From: an uncultured Paraprevotella sp. | GTDB lineage: Bacteria > Bacteroidota > Bacteroidia > Bacteroidales > Bacteroidaceae | Length of the DNA stretch: 50,635 bases | Direction of reading: 5' to 3' | Assembly (NCBI GenBank): GCA_944321565.1 | Contig: CALULT010000017.1 | Span: forward strand, 1-50,635 | Shown here: positions 9,901 to 19,304 of the stretch, piece by piece | Layout: the number at the start of each line of letters is the position of its first letter | Position numbering within the stretch: position 1 is the stretch's first letter | The notes under the pieces: generated by a model | What the model was told of the DNA's origin: nothing | The model's database searches: none | The model's input: only the letters and a program-made list of their open reading frames with translations | Made by a program: the position numbers and the translations under genes

Positions 9901-10277
9901 GCAGCAACAACAACCAAAGCCAGGCCGTGAACTTCCGGTGGCGTAAGGAGGGTGATGTCACGAGTATCCCGCGCGCCATGATCAGTTCCGAGAATGTGCC
10001 TAATTATAACACGATGATCAGCGATCGCTTTGTGGAAGACGGTACCTTCCTGCGCCTGAACTACCTGCAGATTTCCTACAGTTTGCCGGAAAAGATGGCC
10101 AAGAAGATTGGGTTGAACGGCCTGCGCTTCTATGCCAGCGGCAACAACCTCTTCTGCCTGACGAAGTATTCGGGCGTGGATCCCGAGTTGGGTTATGGCG
10201 GCTACAGCGTGACGACGGACAACGCGCAGACCCCGCGTGCCAAGTCCTATACCTTGGGTGTCACGATTGATTTCTAA
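6909..10277 (+). CDS. SusC/RagA-family TonB-dependent outer-membrane transporter (first of the pair)
   Basis: A 1122-residue SusC-type receptor. Signal peptide ends near VVNAQ; a carboxypeptidase-D-like regulatory domain follows (about 25-100, VSGTVSDSFGPVAGAAV); the plug holds the SusC signature VLKDAAATAIWGSQGANGVIEIKTKRG region with IWGSQ where IYGSR is usual. The remainder is a 22-strand-type beta barrel ending in the C-terminal aromatic residue of GVTIDF. No N-terminal STN domain, so it should not signal to an ECF sigma/FecR pair. It would import a ligand captured by the SusD protein encoded 21 bases downstream, powered by TonB-ExbBD elsewhere. Confidence 0.95.
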   Translation: MKNLKYYLLVCCLAVALVVNAQGITSVSGTVSDSFGPVAGAAVVEVDASNRNISATVTDFNGNFTLKIKSPQNKLKFSYVGMKPQTLPINKRVYNIMLEDAMVLKTVEVTATKRVESSGLAIPEREYSGAMQTISAKEFEGLGLTSVDEALQGRIAGLDIVMNSGNLGSGTTMRLRGVTSISTLTSSEPLIVVNGDVWNVDQTDFDVNTANDERFAQLLNINPEDIESISVLKDAAATAIWGSQGANGVIEIKTKRGSRGAPRLSYSFRLTANYQPKGVDLLTGDQYTMMLKEAYFNPRLSDEAANIPELNYITDRTQFSEWQMFNNNTDWVDEVTQIGWRQNHFISITGGGEKASFRISGGYDHETGSVIEQRLDRFTTRMMLDYYVSDRIKIISDFAMTYTKNQRNSDDLLSIAYRKMPNLAIFEEDEQGNSLGRYYEMLQSYNEDDRLGDQRGLVNPIASAKYAKNNYTTYAIDPKLELQYDLLGVDADSHRLTYNGKVVMNVFNAYTDTYYPRDLSTRQWNAGGVSGASSVSSKSLAFTTTHTLTFQPHFQNEDHSFMAMGRFQLVSGTSSDQSTNVAGLPHGIEAPSAGGILPGMSSNFNRWRSLYYTFSAHYAYKERYIFDVSARVDGTTKFGPSNRWGVFPAVSGRWNIIDEPWMEGTREWLSMLSIRPGWGMTGNQPTQDFLYVNQYVTANSYLGTSGMAPSNLKMNTLKWERKYSWNVGFDLGFWNNRLTADINLYWQTTKDMLMPNVRVPSISGFTTYPYRNAGDMQNNGWEFNIQTNKLVQKGKFSMDVNVTFANNKNVITRMDPNILATLNTDWEPANAKLLQRVQVDNPFGAIYGYRCKGVYMYNYETYLQNYRAANQADPDPEAVQWLADFHNNGWTAPIVYDANGQIVRDMEGDPLQMKFNYQSGNILSGTNFKGGDAIYEDINHDGSINHLDVVYLGNSLPKLTGGFGFRFNYDRWSLNAQFNYRIDFDIVNMARLNMESMSSNNNQSQAVNFRWRKEGDVTSIPRAMISSENVPNYNTMISDRFVEDGTFLRLNYLQISYSLPEKMAKKIGLNGLRFYASGNNLFCLTKYSGVDPELGYGGYSVTTDNAQTPRAKSYTLGVTIDF

Positions 10278-10298
10278 TTGTAAAAAGCAAAGACTGAT

Positions 10299-12023
10299 AT
10301 GAAAAAGATATGGTTTAAATCTGTATGTCTGGCCTTGGCGGGGTTGTCGGTGGCTTCCTGCGGCGATTACCTGCAAATCTACCCCCTGACCATGGTCTAT
10401 GAGGACAACTACTGGAACGAAAAGAACGACGTGGACCAGATTGTGGCCGGGTGCTACACCCGCATGCAGGATGACGACTTCATGCGCCGCGTGTTCCTGT
10501 GGGGCGAGGTGCGTTCCGACAACGTGATTTATTCGGGCGCGAAGCTGAGGAACCCCAACGTGGAATCCGATGAGGCGAAGTTCGTGAACGAGAACATCCT
10601 GTCCACCAACGTCTATACCAGTTGGGCGCCCTTCTATTCGGTCATCGACCGCTGCAACCTGGTCATCGAGAAGGTGCCCGAGGTGGCCGCTGCCGACCCG
10701 AGCTATTTGGAGAGCGACCAGTTGGCCACGATTGCCGAGGTGTCTGCCCTGCGGGCGTTGTGCTACTTCTACCTTGTGCGCACGTTCAAGGATGTGCCCT
10801 ACTACACCCATGCCATCACCAACGACGAGCAGCCGCTGAACCTGCCTGTCACCGATGGCGATGTCATCCTGCAGAACCTGATTACCGACTTGGAGTCGGT
10901 CTATCCCAATGCCCTGACGGCTTGGCCCTTGCAGGACGGTGTCGATGTGAGCTACGGGCGCATCACGCAGAATGCCATTTTCGCCCTGTTGGCCGACATG
11001 AACCTGTGGATAGGCAATTTCACGCAAGCCGCCTATTATGCCGACTTGGTCATCAAGTCCAAGCAGGAATATTTCCGGCAGAACCGTGCTTATCCTTCGT
11101 TGACATTGGAGGATGTGACCTGGCCATTGATTCCGGACAACGGGCCGACGTATGACCGTGGTTTGGCTTACCAATATAATTTCGGGTTGGGCGCGTCTGC
11201 CGGTGGTTCTGAAGCTACCAGTCCGGAGAGCGTTTTCGAGCTGAACTTTTCGAATGACTTCAACGACGGCACGGCCAAGGGCAATCCGATTGTGTACAGC
11301 TTGTTCCGGAATATCGCACCGGGCGCAGAACCGGATTGGGGCTGTTACTCGCCGGCTGCATCTTTGGAGACGGAGGCTTCTTCTCATTCATTGTTCCTGA
11401 GCGAGGAAGATTCCCGCATCGCGGAGTCTATTTGCGATGAAGACGGTGACTATTCCATTGCCAAATATTTGTATTCCGTAATTACTGAAGATGAAGAAGG
11501 TGAGCTGCTGTATGGCTATTCTCTGCATTCACGCAACGTGGCCAACTGGGTGTTCTATCGTGTGAGCGATATGATGCTCATCAAGGCGGAAGCCCTGATT
11601 TACCAGATGTCGGACGATGGTTCCGAGCACGACGAAGAGTTGAGGCGCGAGGCTTTCGACCTGATCAATGCCGTGGAGGCACGTTCTTCTGAAAATGCGG
11701 AGTCTCTCTTGAAGTATGCGGACTATACGACAAAGGCCAGCTTGGTGGATTTGGTTTATCAAGAACGCCGTCGCGAGTTCCTTTTCGAAGGCAAACGTTG
11801 GTTTGACCTCGTGCGCCGTACCCGCCGCGATGGGAATAATACGGAGTATCTCATCAGCCAAGTGCGTGGTAAATATACCACAGCAACGACGGCCAATAAG
11901 TTCGGAAACTATAATGCCGTGTATTTGCCATACAACTACGACGAAGTGACGGTGAACGACAACCTGCAGCAGAACCCGGCTTATCCGGAGGAAGGAGAAT
12001 CTTACGAATCAACAGTAGAATGA
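10299..12023 (+). CDS. SusD/RagB-family surface lipoprotein (first of the pair)
   Basis: A 574-residue SusD-like lipoprotein, lipobox SVASC with Cys21. The N-terminal helical TPR part shows the typical run WAPFYSVIDRCNLVIEKV, then EVSALRALCYFYLVRTFKDVPY, and the C-terminal RagB part carries LVYQERRREFLFEGKRWFDLVRR, the strongest SusD signature. SusD proteins sit as a hinged lid over the SusC barrel and bind its ligand; the ligand is unknown. It lies directly between its SusC gene and a second FAS1 lipoprotein gene, nine bases away. Confidence 0.95.
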   Translation: MKKIWFKSVCLALAGLSVASCGDYLQIYPLTMVYEDNYWNEKNDVDQIVAGCYTRMQDDDFMRRVFLWGEVRSDNVIYSGAKLRNPNVESDEAKFVNENILSTNVYTSWAPFYSVIDRCNLVIEKVPEVAAADPSYLESDQLATIAEVSALRALCYFYLVRTFKDVPYYTHAITNDEQPLNLPVTDGDVILQNLITDLESVYPNALTAWPLQDGVDVSYGRITQNAIFALLADMNLWIGNFTQAAYYADLVIKSKQEYFRQNRAYPSLTLEDVTWPLIPDNGPTYDRGLAYQYNFGLGASAGGSEATSPESVFELNFSNDFNDGTAKGNPIVYSLFRNIAPGAEPDWGCYSPAASLETEASSHSLFLSEEDSRIAESICDEDGDYSIAKYLYSVITEDEEGELLYGYSLHSRNVANWVFYRVSDMMLIKAEALIYQMSDDGSEHDEELRREAFDLINAVEARSSENAESLLKYADYTTKASLVDLVYQERRREFLFEGKRWFDLVRRTRRDGNNTEYLISQVRGKYTTATTANKFGNYNAVYLPYNYDEVTVNDNLQQNPAYPEEGESYESTVE

Positions 12024-12032
12024 CATTAGCTT

Positions 12033-14258
12033 ATGAAACGTTTATATAAGATATTGATTTCAGCCTGCATGGCCTTGTTGCTGGTCGTGCAAGCGTCGTG
12101 GCTGACCAGCTGCAACGACGACATGGCTGCCGAGAACTATTATACGTTCACGGGCGAGATGATGAGCGACTTTCTGAACAACCGGGAGGACTTCAGCCTG
12201 TTCCGCCGCATCGTGGAGCGGAGCGGCAACATGAGCCTGCTTTCCGCCCGGGGCACGAGCACCTTCTTCCCTGCGACGAATGCGGGCGTGGAAGCGTTTT
12301 TGGCCGAAATGGGTTACGGCTCGGTGGAAGACATTCCGGAAGTCTATTGCGACACGTTGGTGAAAGCCAGCTTCATAGAGGACAGAGTACTTTACACTTA
12401 TAACATGGAGGCTGTCCAGCAGATTGACAATGCGCTGGAACTCCCGTTGATTATCACGACCAGCGACACCTTGGTGGACGAAGACGGGGTGCCTTTGAGC
12501 GTCATCAACGGCCGTGCCCGTATCATCAATTCCATGAAGAACGACTCTGTGGATAACGGGGTGGTGCATCCCGTTGACCAAGTGATTGTGCCGAACACGA
12601 CCATCGGTAGTACCTTCCTGGAGCAAAACAGCGCGGACTTCCAAATTTACTTTGAGGCGTTGCGCCGCACGAACTTGGTGGAAGCCTTGGGCGAATTCCG
12701 TGATGTGGCCTACGAGGAATGGAAAAATGACTATCCCCAGTTCCGCACCGGCATCAAGAGCGGTGGTGTGTTCAACGAATCCGAAATAGGTACGGGGGGA
12801 TTTGATTATATGGCTCGCCGTCCGGATCATTTGGATGCGGGATTCACGGTGTTTGTCGTGCCCGACGATGTGTTGTTCAAAAAGTATCCGCAATATTTCT
12901 CTGAGTCCAACACGTTGGATGAGAATTTGGAAGGACTGTATGAACTGGCCAAGGCCAAATACAACGACCAGGCTTCGGCCGAGATTTTTAGGCTGGATGA
13001 CATCGACCCGCGGACGGGGTTGACCAACAAGGAAGCTTGTTGGAATACGGATTCGTTGCAGAGTCCCTACAATCCTTTGCACATCTTCATGTCATACCAT
13101 ATCCTCGACCGTCTGTTTGAGAGTACGAACATCATGGTGAACGCTTACGGGGTGAACTATTATCATGCTGCGACAGCCGCTAACGACCGCAGCGAATTGG
13201 CAAACCCGACGGAATGGGTGGGCACCTTGCAGGACTTCTCCCTGTTGAAGATTGAAAAAGTATATCGTACGGTGGATACGCAGGTGGAGCGAAATGGGGA
13301 TTTTTACCTGAACCATTGCACCGGCATGGAGGCTTCGGACAATCCTTCGGGGGAATACCGCCGCGGTGCCCATGTGACCCAGCCGGACAACAATTTCTCC
13401 ATCAACTGTGCCTATTATTACTTGGACGATGTGATTGCCTACGATGCGGACACGCGCGACAACGTGATGAACACCCGCATCCGCATGGATATGTCCACGA
13501 TTTGGCCTGAGTTGACCAACAACGGTATTCGGTTGTCGGGGGACATCCGTCAACCATACGACGCGGCTTTGGACAACACGGAATCAACGGAGAATTACTA
13601 TATCCCGTCGGGTTACCTGAAGAATACGGAAGTAAGCGAAAACACCATATTCTTTGTGCAACGGCCGAAGTTGCCTTGGTGGAATGTGGGTGGCGATGAA
13701 TTCAACTTCTTGGGTTCGAGCTACGACATCACCTTCCGTTTGCCCAATGTGCCTCCCGGTCAGACGTATGAAGTCCGGATGGGCTATGCCGGCATGTTGG
13801 ACCGTGGTATTGCCCAGATTTACTTGGGCGTGGACGATGAGGATCCGGAACCGGTGGGCATCCCTGTGGATTTGCGCTATCAAGGCAGTGACCCGGCTGT
13901 GGGCGGCATTTTTGGGGCCAACCTGAATGATGAGGAATGGGACGAAAATGTGCAGACCATGAAGAACAACGGTTATTATCGTGGGCCGACAACCTTATAT
14001 ACTTATGGCGGAACAGTAACTAATCTGACTGGTCCCGATGTGACCGGAAGTGCAGCTTCACAAAGTTTCATGTATGACAATGCTTATACCTATCGGCGGA
14101 AGTTGTGCGATGTCACTCCGCAACCGGGACATCACAATACGTTGCGTATCCGTTCTGTGTGGGTGGCCGGCAACAGTGGTTGCTTCATGATTGACTATAT
14201 CGAACTGGTGCCGCATACCATCTGCGGTGTCGGCGGTCTGGGTGAAAACGACAAGTAA
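12033..14258 (+). CDS. FAS1-domain lipoprotein with C-terminal beta-sandwich-like region
   Basis: A 741-residue lipoprotein, lipobox WLTSC with Cys27 followed by NDD. FAS1 unit one (about 38-195) includes STFFPATNAGVEAFL and the closing GVVHPVDQVIVP; a second, more divergent unit (about 205-420) includes FTVFVVPDDVLFKKY and MSYHILDRLF. The last 200 residues (VPPGQTYEVRMGYAG ... CFMIDYIELVP) look like a jelly-roll domain, ending in the IDYIELVP pattern common in carbohydrate-binding or sandwich modules. No hydrolase motif seen. It shares architecture with the next gene, suggesting duplication and divergence within the operon. Confidence 0.8.
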   Translation: MKRLYKILISACMALLLVVQASWLTSCNDDMAAENYYTFTGEMMSDFLNNREDFSLFRRIVERSGNMSLLSARGTSTFFPATNAGVEAFLAEMGYGSVEDIPEVYCDTLVKASFIEDRVLYTYNMEAVQQIDNALELPLIITTSDTLVDEDGVPLSVINGRARIINSMKNDSVDNGVVHPVDQVIVPNTTIGSTFLEQNSADFQIYFEALRRTNLVEALGEFRDVAYEEWKNDYPQFRTGIKSGGVFNESEIGTGGFDYMARRPDHLDAGFTVFVVPDDVLFKKYPQYFSESNTLDENLEGLYELAKAKYNDQASAEIFRLDDIDPRTGLTNKEACWNTDSLQSPYNPLHIFMSYHILDRLFESTNIMVNAYGVNYYHAATAANDRSELANPTEWVGTLQDFSLLKIEKVYRTVDTQVERNGDFYLNHCTGMEASDNPSGEYRRGAHVTQPDNNFSINCAYYYLDDVIAYDADTRDNVMNTRIRMDMSTIWPELTNNGIRLSGDIRQPYDAALDNTESTENYYIPSGYLKNTEVSENTIFFVQRPKLPWWNVGGDEFNFLGSSYDITFRLPNVPPGQTYEVRMGYAGMLDRGIAQIYLGVDDEDPEPVGIPVDLRYQGSDPAVGGIFGANLNDEEWDENVQTMKNNGYYRGPTTLYTYGGTVTNLTGPDVTGSAASQSFMYDNAYTYRRKLCDVTPQPGHHNTLRIRSVWVAGNSGCFMIDYIELVPHTICGVGGLGENDK

Positions 14259-14267
14259 TAAACTTTA

Positions 14268-16007
14268 ATGCAGAAAATGAAGATGAAACTGAAATATGGA
14301 ATACGGACGGGACTGGCGGCGGTGGCCGCCGCCGTCGCCGTCATCGGTTGTACGGACACGTGGGACGAGCATTACGATGCGGGCGCTTCGTTGGGAGGAA
14401 GCACGGGTGCCACATTGTGGGCCAACCTTCAGCAGGACGAATCGTTGCGCCCCTTTGCCACCGTGTTGGATTCTTGCGGCTATGCGCCGATATTGAACGG
14501 TTCGCAGGTGTTCTCCGTGTGGGCTCCCCAAATCACGGAACAGGAGGCGGCCGAATGGATTGCCGCTTACCGCGCTTCCCGTGCGAATGACGAGGAGAAT
14601 CCGGCTTTGCATGAATTTATCCGCAACCACATCGCCCTGTTCAATCACCAAGTGTCTGAATTGACTGATGACACGGTGCGGGTGATGAACGGGAAGCGCA
14701 TGGCGTTGACCCCCACGAGTTTTGGCGGACAGAATCTAGTCGGCGAGAGAATGCCCTCTGCCAACGGTGTGCTGTATAAGATTGCGGGGACGGTTCCCTT
14801 TGACCCGAATATTTGGGAGCAGGTGCGTCGCGAGTCCACTGGGGGCGACGATGGGTTGGACAGCGTGGAAGCTTTCTTCCGGCGTTGGGCCTACGAAGTG
14901 CTCGACGAGGGTGCGAGTGTGCCGGGTGGCATTGAGGACGGAAAGACGGTTTACCTGGATTCCGTGATGGTATCTTATAACACGTTTTTCAACAGCTATG
15001 GGCAAATTGAGTCCGAGGACAGCCTGTATTGGCTGCTGGCTCCGACCAACTCGGAGTGGAAAAAGCTTGTGGAACGCAACCGCCGTTTCTTCTCCTACCA
15101 TGCCGACCGTCTGGACGAAGGTGACTCCTTGCTAGATGTCTATTCCAAGCTGATGGTGCTCGAATCTTCGTTCTTCAACGTGCGCTACCAACCGGGCAGG
15201 AACTGGAATCCGGAAAATCCGGACTCCATCTGTTCTACGATGTATAGCCGCTATAGCCCCGGTTACAACTGTTTCGAACGTCCTTTCGACGCGGGCGGGG
15301 TGCTTTATGGGCTGACTCCGAAGGAATGCAGCAACGGACGCCTCTATAAGACTGCGGAATGGAACGTGCCTTTGGAAAAGTCCAGCTTCATGGAAACGGT
15401 GAAGGTCGAAGCTGAGAACGACCGCTATATCGAGTACGTGAATCAGACAGATAATAATACCGTAACAGCAACTCCGATGACGGCCGCGCCGGCATACGCC
15501 CGCTACGTGTCCGGAGGTGCTTACCTGCGGGTGGCAGATACCAAGACGGGCTTTGGCCGGCGTGCACAAATCATCATCAAGTTGCCCAACAACTTGTCGG
15601 GCTGCCCCTACGACATCAAGGTGGTCTTCGCCTCGCCCTTGGTGGCCGGTGAATCCTACTTGGAAGATGCCATGTTGAACCGGCGGGTGACGGCATCCCT
15701 CAACTATTACCAATCTACGGCTGAAGGTTCGGGCTTCAAGGCTAATGGTGACAACTTGTGTACGAACATGGAAGTCAACGCGATGGTGATGGACACGGTG
15801 ACCGTGGCCGAAGGTTTCAATGCGCGGGTCAGCGGATATAGCGGACAGGGATTCCCCGTGTGTGCCTATGGCGAACAGGAACCGCGTGTGCAGCTGACCT
15901 TGCAGGGCATCAGCAACAATCCGCCTGCGGGATATGCCAGCGAGCTGTTGATAGACTGTGTCCTCTTCGTGCCGCGGCCCGACCTGATAGTGGAAGACGA
16001 CAACTGA
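14268..16007 (+). CDS. FAS1-like lipoprotein with C-terminal sandwich domain
   Basis: A 579-residue lipoprotein, lipobox VAVIGC with Cys28 if translation starts at the first ATG. ATGs at 14277 and 14283 are equally plausible starts and would shorten the signal peptide only. The FAS1-like unit (about 45-185) contains VFSVWAPQITEQEAAEWI and the closing ANGVLYKIAGTVPF; a second partial unit with SLYWLLAPTNSEWKKLV follows. The C-terminal region (about 375-570, ETVKVEAEN ... LLIDCVLFVPR) resembles the sandwich domain of the preceding protein. It links the first SusCD pair to the second in the same transcript. Function unknown beyond a surface ligand-binding or scaffold guess. Confidence 0.75.
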   Translation: MQKMKMKLKYGIRTGLAAVAAAVAVIGCTDTWDEHYDAGASLGGSTGATLWANLQQDESLRPFATVLDSCGYAPILNGSQVFSVWAPQITEQEAAEWIAAYRASRANDEENPALHEFIRNHIALFNHQVSELTDDTVRVMNGKRMALTPTSFGGQNLVGERMPSANGVLYKIAGTVPFDPNIWEQVRRESTGGDDGLDSVEAFFRRWAYEVLDEGASVPGGIEDGKTVYLDSVMVSYNTFFNSYGQIESEDSLYWLLAPTNSEWKKLVERNRRFFSYHADRLDEGDSLLDVYSKLMVLESSFFNVRYQPGRNWNPENPDSICSTMYSRYSPGYNCFERPFDAGGVLYGLTPKECSNGRLYKTAEWNVPLEKSSFMETVKVEAENDRYIEYVNQTDNNTVTATPMTAAPAYARYVSGGAYLRVADTKTGFGRRAQIIIKLPNNLSGCPYDIKVVFASPLVAGESYLEDAMLNRRVTASLNYYQSTAEGSGFKANGDNLCTNMEVNAMVMDTVTVAEGFNARVSGYSGQGFPVCAYGEQEPRVQLTLQGISNNPPAGYASELLIDCVLFVPRPDLIVEDDN

Positions 16008-16037
16008 TTTTTGTAGAACCATATTAGCATATAAGTA

Positions 16038-19000
16038 ATGAAAAGATATAGATTCTATTGTTTGGCTTTGTTGATGGCGGGGGCCTTGGGTGCTTATGCC
16101 CAAGAGGAGGCCGCGACCGACACGCTGTCTGCCGCCGAGCGTCCGGCCAATGCGATAAAAAAGAATGTGAAGACACGTCCGGTGAGCGGACGGGTGTGCA
16201 GTGTGTCAGCCGGAACGCCGCTGCCGGGCGCACTGGTCAGTGTGAGCGGTTACGAGGGCTACAGTACGCTGACGGGCGAGGATGGTACCTATAAGTTGGA
16301 GGTGCCTGAGTATGCCACGGCCTTGAAGGTCACCGCTCCCGATCACAACGCGGTGCGTGTGGGCATCAACAAGTCCGGCCTGTTGGGCGATGCCATCCTT
16401 TATTCGACCATGACGCGGGCCAAATACGGGGCGGATGACAACATCCAGAACGTGGCAGAGGCAGATAACTTTGCCTACAGCCCGTCGCTGAACATCACAT
16501 CGGAAATCGGCGACCAGTTGGGGGCATACGTGCGAACCATTTCGCGCGGTGGCACTCCCGGCATCGGGAACTACATGATGATGCACGGCATCAACTCCTT
16601 GAATGCCAATGCCCAGCCCTTGGTGGTCATTGACGGGGTCATCGTGGACCAGCAGTATGACCGCAGTGTCATCCACGACGGCTTCTATAACGACATCCTG
16701 ACTTCGTTCAACGTGAACGAAATCAAGAGCGTGAAGGTGGTGTCCAACGGGACAGCCCTCTACGGCGCGAAGGGTGCGAACGGTGTCATTCTCATCGAGA
16801 CCAAGCGCAACACGAGCCTGGCTACCAAGATTGATGCCACGGCTTCGGCGGGCATCACCTTGCTCCCCAAGAAAATCGACATGATGAGCGGGTCGCAATA
16901 CAAGACCTATGCCTCTCATTTGTTGCAGGGGACGGGGACGAACATCACCGATTTCTCGTTCCTCACCACCGATCCGAAGAACTACTATTATAATAAGTAT
17001 AATAACAACACGGACTGGAACGATGTGGTCTATGACGAGGCTTTCTCGCAGAACTACGGCATCACGGTGCAGGGCGGCGACGACATTGCCAGCTACTACT
17101 TGGCCTTAGGCTACAACGGTGCACACAGCGTGTTGAAGGAGAACAACATGAACCGCCTGAACATCCGCTTCAACACGGACATCAACATGTTCAAGCAGTT
17201 GTTCGTGCGCTTCGACGCTTCGTATAGCAACGTGACGCGCAACCTGAAAGACCAGGGCGCACCGGAAGGATATGACGAGGGCACGGTGACTTCGCTCAAC
17301 TTCCTTGGCTTGGTGAAAAGCCCGATGCTCAGCCCGTATTCATACGCGGCCGGACAGATTTCCACTGCCGCATACGACATCACGGACGAGGATTATCTGG
17401 CCCAGGCCTTGTCGGGCATGGACAACGTGAACTACCAGCTGGCCAACCCGGCTGCCATCAACGAATACGGAACGGCACAGAACAAGAACTATTTTGAGAA
17501 TTCTTACATGAACATCGCCGTGACGCCAAAGTGGGAGTTCAACAAGCATCTTTACATCAGTTCGCTGTTCAGCTACACGCTGACCAACACGACCGACAAG
17601 TATTATGTGCCCATCAACGGTGTGCCGTCCTACTACGTAAGCTCGCTGGACTTGGTGCGCGATAACGAAATCCGTTCGATGTATGCTTCGCAGAACTCCA
17701 TCACGAGCGACACGAAGATTGTGTGGGAAAACCAATACAATGCGCACAGCATCGATCTGATGGGCGGCTTCCGTTACATGAACGACCGCTACAAGGTGGA
17801 CACCCAGTTGGGTTACAACACCGGCAGCGACAAGACCCCGTTCATCAACGACACGCAGAACAAGCAGACAACCGGTGCCAGCAACCGTTGGACTTCCGTC
17901 ACATGGTACGGGCAGGCGCGTTACGACTACCGCAAGCGTTACTTTGTGGAAGGTAACCTGGCTATTGAGAGCTCGTCCCGTTTCGGCAAGGATGCCAAGG
18001 ACGGCTTCAAGCTCGGCGGGGTGCGCTGGGGCGTGTTCCCCGGCATCCAGGCCGGATGGGTGCTGACCAATGAAAGCTGGTTCGACGTGCCGGGCGTGGA
18101 CTATGCACGTTTCAACATGGGCTTCGACGTGAGCGGCAATGATGGCATCGAATATGACGCCACGCGCACTTACTTCCAAAGCGTCCTGTATCAGGGACAG
18201 GCCAACGGCCTCGTGCTGGGCAACATCGGGAACACGGAACTGCAGTGGGAGACGACCCGCCGCTTCAACTTCGGTGCGGACTTGAACTTCCTGCACAACC
18301 GCTTGAACGTGAAACTCGATGTGTATAAGAGCTGGACGGACAACCTGCTGACTTATCACGACCTGAGTTTCCTCACCGGTGTGGAAAGCAACTGGGTGAA
18401 CGGTGGTTCGCTGGAGAACAAGGGCTTCGTGCTCAGCTTCAATGCCCACTTGTTGGCCAAGCGCGACTGGAACTGGGAAGTGGGAGCCAGCGTGGGCCAT
18501 TACAAAAACGAGCTGACGGCACTGCCCGACGGGCAACAGTATGTGGATACCGAGGTGTATGGCGGCACCATCCGTTCGCAAATCGGGCAACCCGTGAACC
18601 TGTTCTACGGTTACAAGACGGGCGTGACGGAATCGGGAACATCCGTGTATGCCACCTCGCGGGAAGCTGCAGCCGACGGGCTGTTCATCACGGAAGAAAA
18701 TGGTGACAGGGTCTATTTCGGTGCGGGCGACGTGAAATTCGTGGACCAGAACGGTGACAAGGAAATCAACTCGGCCGACATGCAAGTCATCGGCGACCCG
18801 AACCCGGACATTTACGGTAACATCTTCACTTCCGTAAGCTGGAAACGGCTCCGCCTGGACGTGAACTTCAACTACAGCCTCGGCAACGACGCTTACAACT
18901 ACTTGCGTTCGCAACTGGAAGGCGGTAGCCGCTTCATGAACCAGACGACGGCCATGGTGAACCGTTGGACGTATGAGGGACAGGTGACGAACATGCCGAA

Positions 19001-19292
19001 GGCCACTTGGGAAGACCCGATGGGGAATGCCCGTTTCAGCGACCGTTGGATTGAGGATGCCAGCTACTTGCGCCTGAAGTCCATCACGCTGAGCTACGAG
19101 CTTCCGCTCAATAACGCATTCATCCATGGGCTGACATTCTGGGGACAGGCCAACAACGTGTTCACCGTGTCCAAGTACCTGGGACAAGATCCCGAATTCT
19201 CCATGGGCAACAGTGTTTTGGAACAAGGCATCGACCGCGGCCTGTTGGCCAACAGCCGCAACTTCATGCTGGGTATAAAAATCAACTTATAA
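16038..19292 (+). CDS. SusC/RagA-family TonB-dependent transporter (second of the pair)
   Basis: A 1084-residue SusC-type receptor with signal peptide ending near AYAQ, a carboxypeptidase-D-like domain (about 45-110, VSGRVCSVSAGTPLPGALV) and a plug with a divergent SusC signature: SVKVVSNGTALYGAKGANGV, lacking the usual LKDAAATA. The barrel ends with GIKINL. Both the signature and the unusual N-terminal linker suggest a distinct subgroup from the first SusC in this operon. No STN domain. The partner SusD is 12 bases downstream. The ligand is unknown; two different transporters in one transcript imply two related substrates or sequential use of fragments. Confidence 0.93.
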   Translation: MKRYRFYCLALLMAGALGAYAQEEAATDTLSAAERPANAIKKNVKTRPVSGRVCSVSAGTPLPGALVSVSGYEGYSTLTGEDGTYKLEVPEYATALKVTAPDHNAVRVGINKSGLLGDAILYSTMTRAKYGADDNIQNVAEADNFAYSPSLNITSEIGDQLGAYVRTISRGGTPGIGNYMMMHGINSLNANAQPLVVIDGVIVDQQYDRSVIHDGFYNDILTSFNVNEIKSVKVVSNGTALYGAKGANGVILIETKRNTSLATKIDATASAGITLLPKKIDMMSGSQYKTYASHLLQGTGTNITDFSFLTTDPKNYYYNKYNNNTDWNDVVYDEAFSQNYGITVQGGDDIASYYLALGYNGAHSVLKENNMNRLNIRFNTDINMFKQLFVRFDASYSNVTRNLKDQGAPEGYDEGTVTSLNFLGLVKSPMLSPYSYAAGQISTAAYDITDEDYLAQALSGMDNVNYQLANPAAINEYGTAQNKNYFENSYMNIAVTPKWEFNKHLYISSLFSYTLTNTTDKYYVPINGVPSYYVSSLDLVRDNEIRSMYASQNSITSDTKIVWENQYNAHSIDLMGGFRYMNDRYKVDTQLGYNTGSDKTPFINDTQNKQTTGASNRWTSVTWYGQARYDYRKRYFVEGNLAIESSSRFGKDAKDGFKLGGVRWGVFPGIQAGWVLTNESWFDVPGVDYARFNMGFDVSGNDGIEYDATRTYFQSVLYQGQANGLVLGNIGNTELQWETTRRFNFGADLNFLHNRLNVKLDVYKSWTDNLLTYHDLSFLTGVESNWVNGGSLENKGFVLSFNAHLLAKRDWNWEVGASVGHYKNELTALPDGQQYVDTEVYGGTIRSQIGQPVNLFYGYKTGVTESGTSVYATSREAAADGLFITEENGDRVYFGAGDVKFVDQNGDKEINSADMQVIGDPNPDIYGNIFTSVSWKRLRLDVNFNYSLGNDAYNYLRSQLEGGSRFMNQTTAMVNRWTYEGQVTNMPKATWEDPMGNARFSDRWIEDASYLRLKSITLSYELPLNNAFIHGLTFWGQANNVFTVSKYLGQDPEFSMGNSVLEQGIDRGLLANSRNFMLGIKINL

Positions 19293-19304
19293 AATTGGGC
19301 TCTT

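Noticed and set aside
7986-11387. A 1133-codon open frame antisense to susC and susD
   Set aside because: It lies exactly opposite two well-supported genes, its translation is rich in His, Val, Arg and Gln with no domain, and such frames arise from the codon bias of the real strand.
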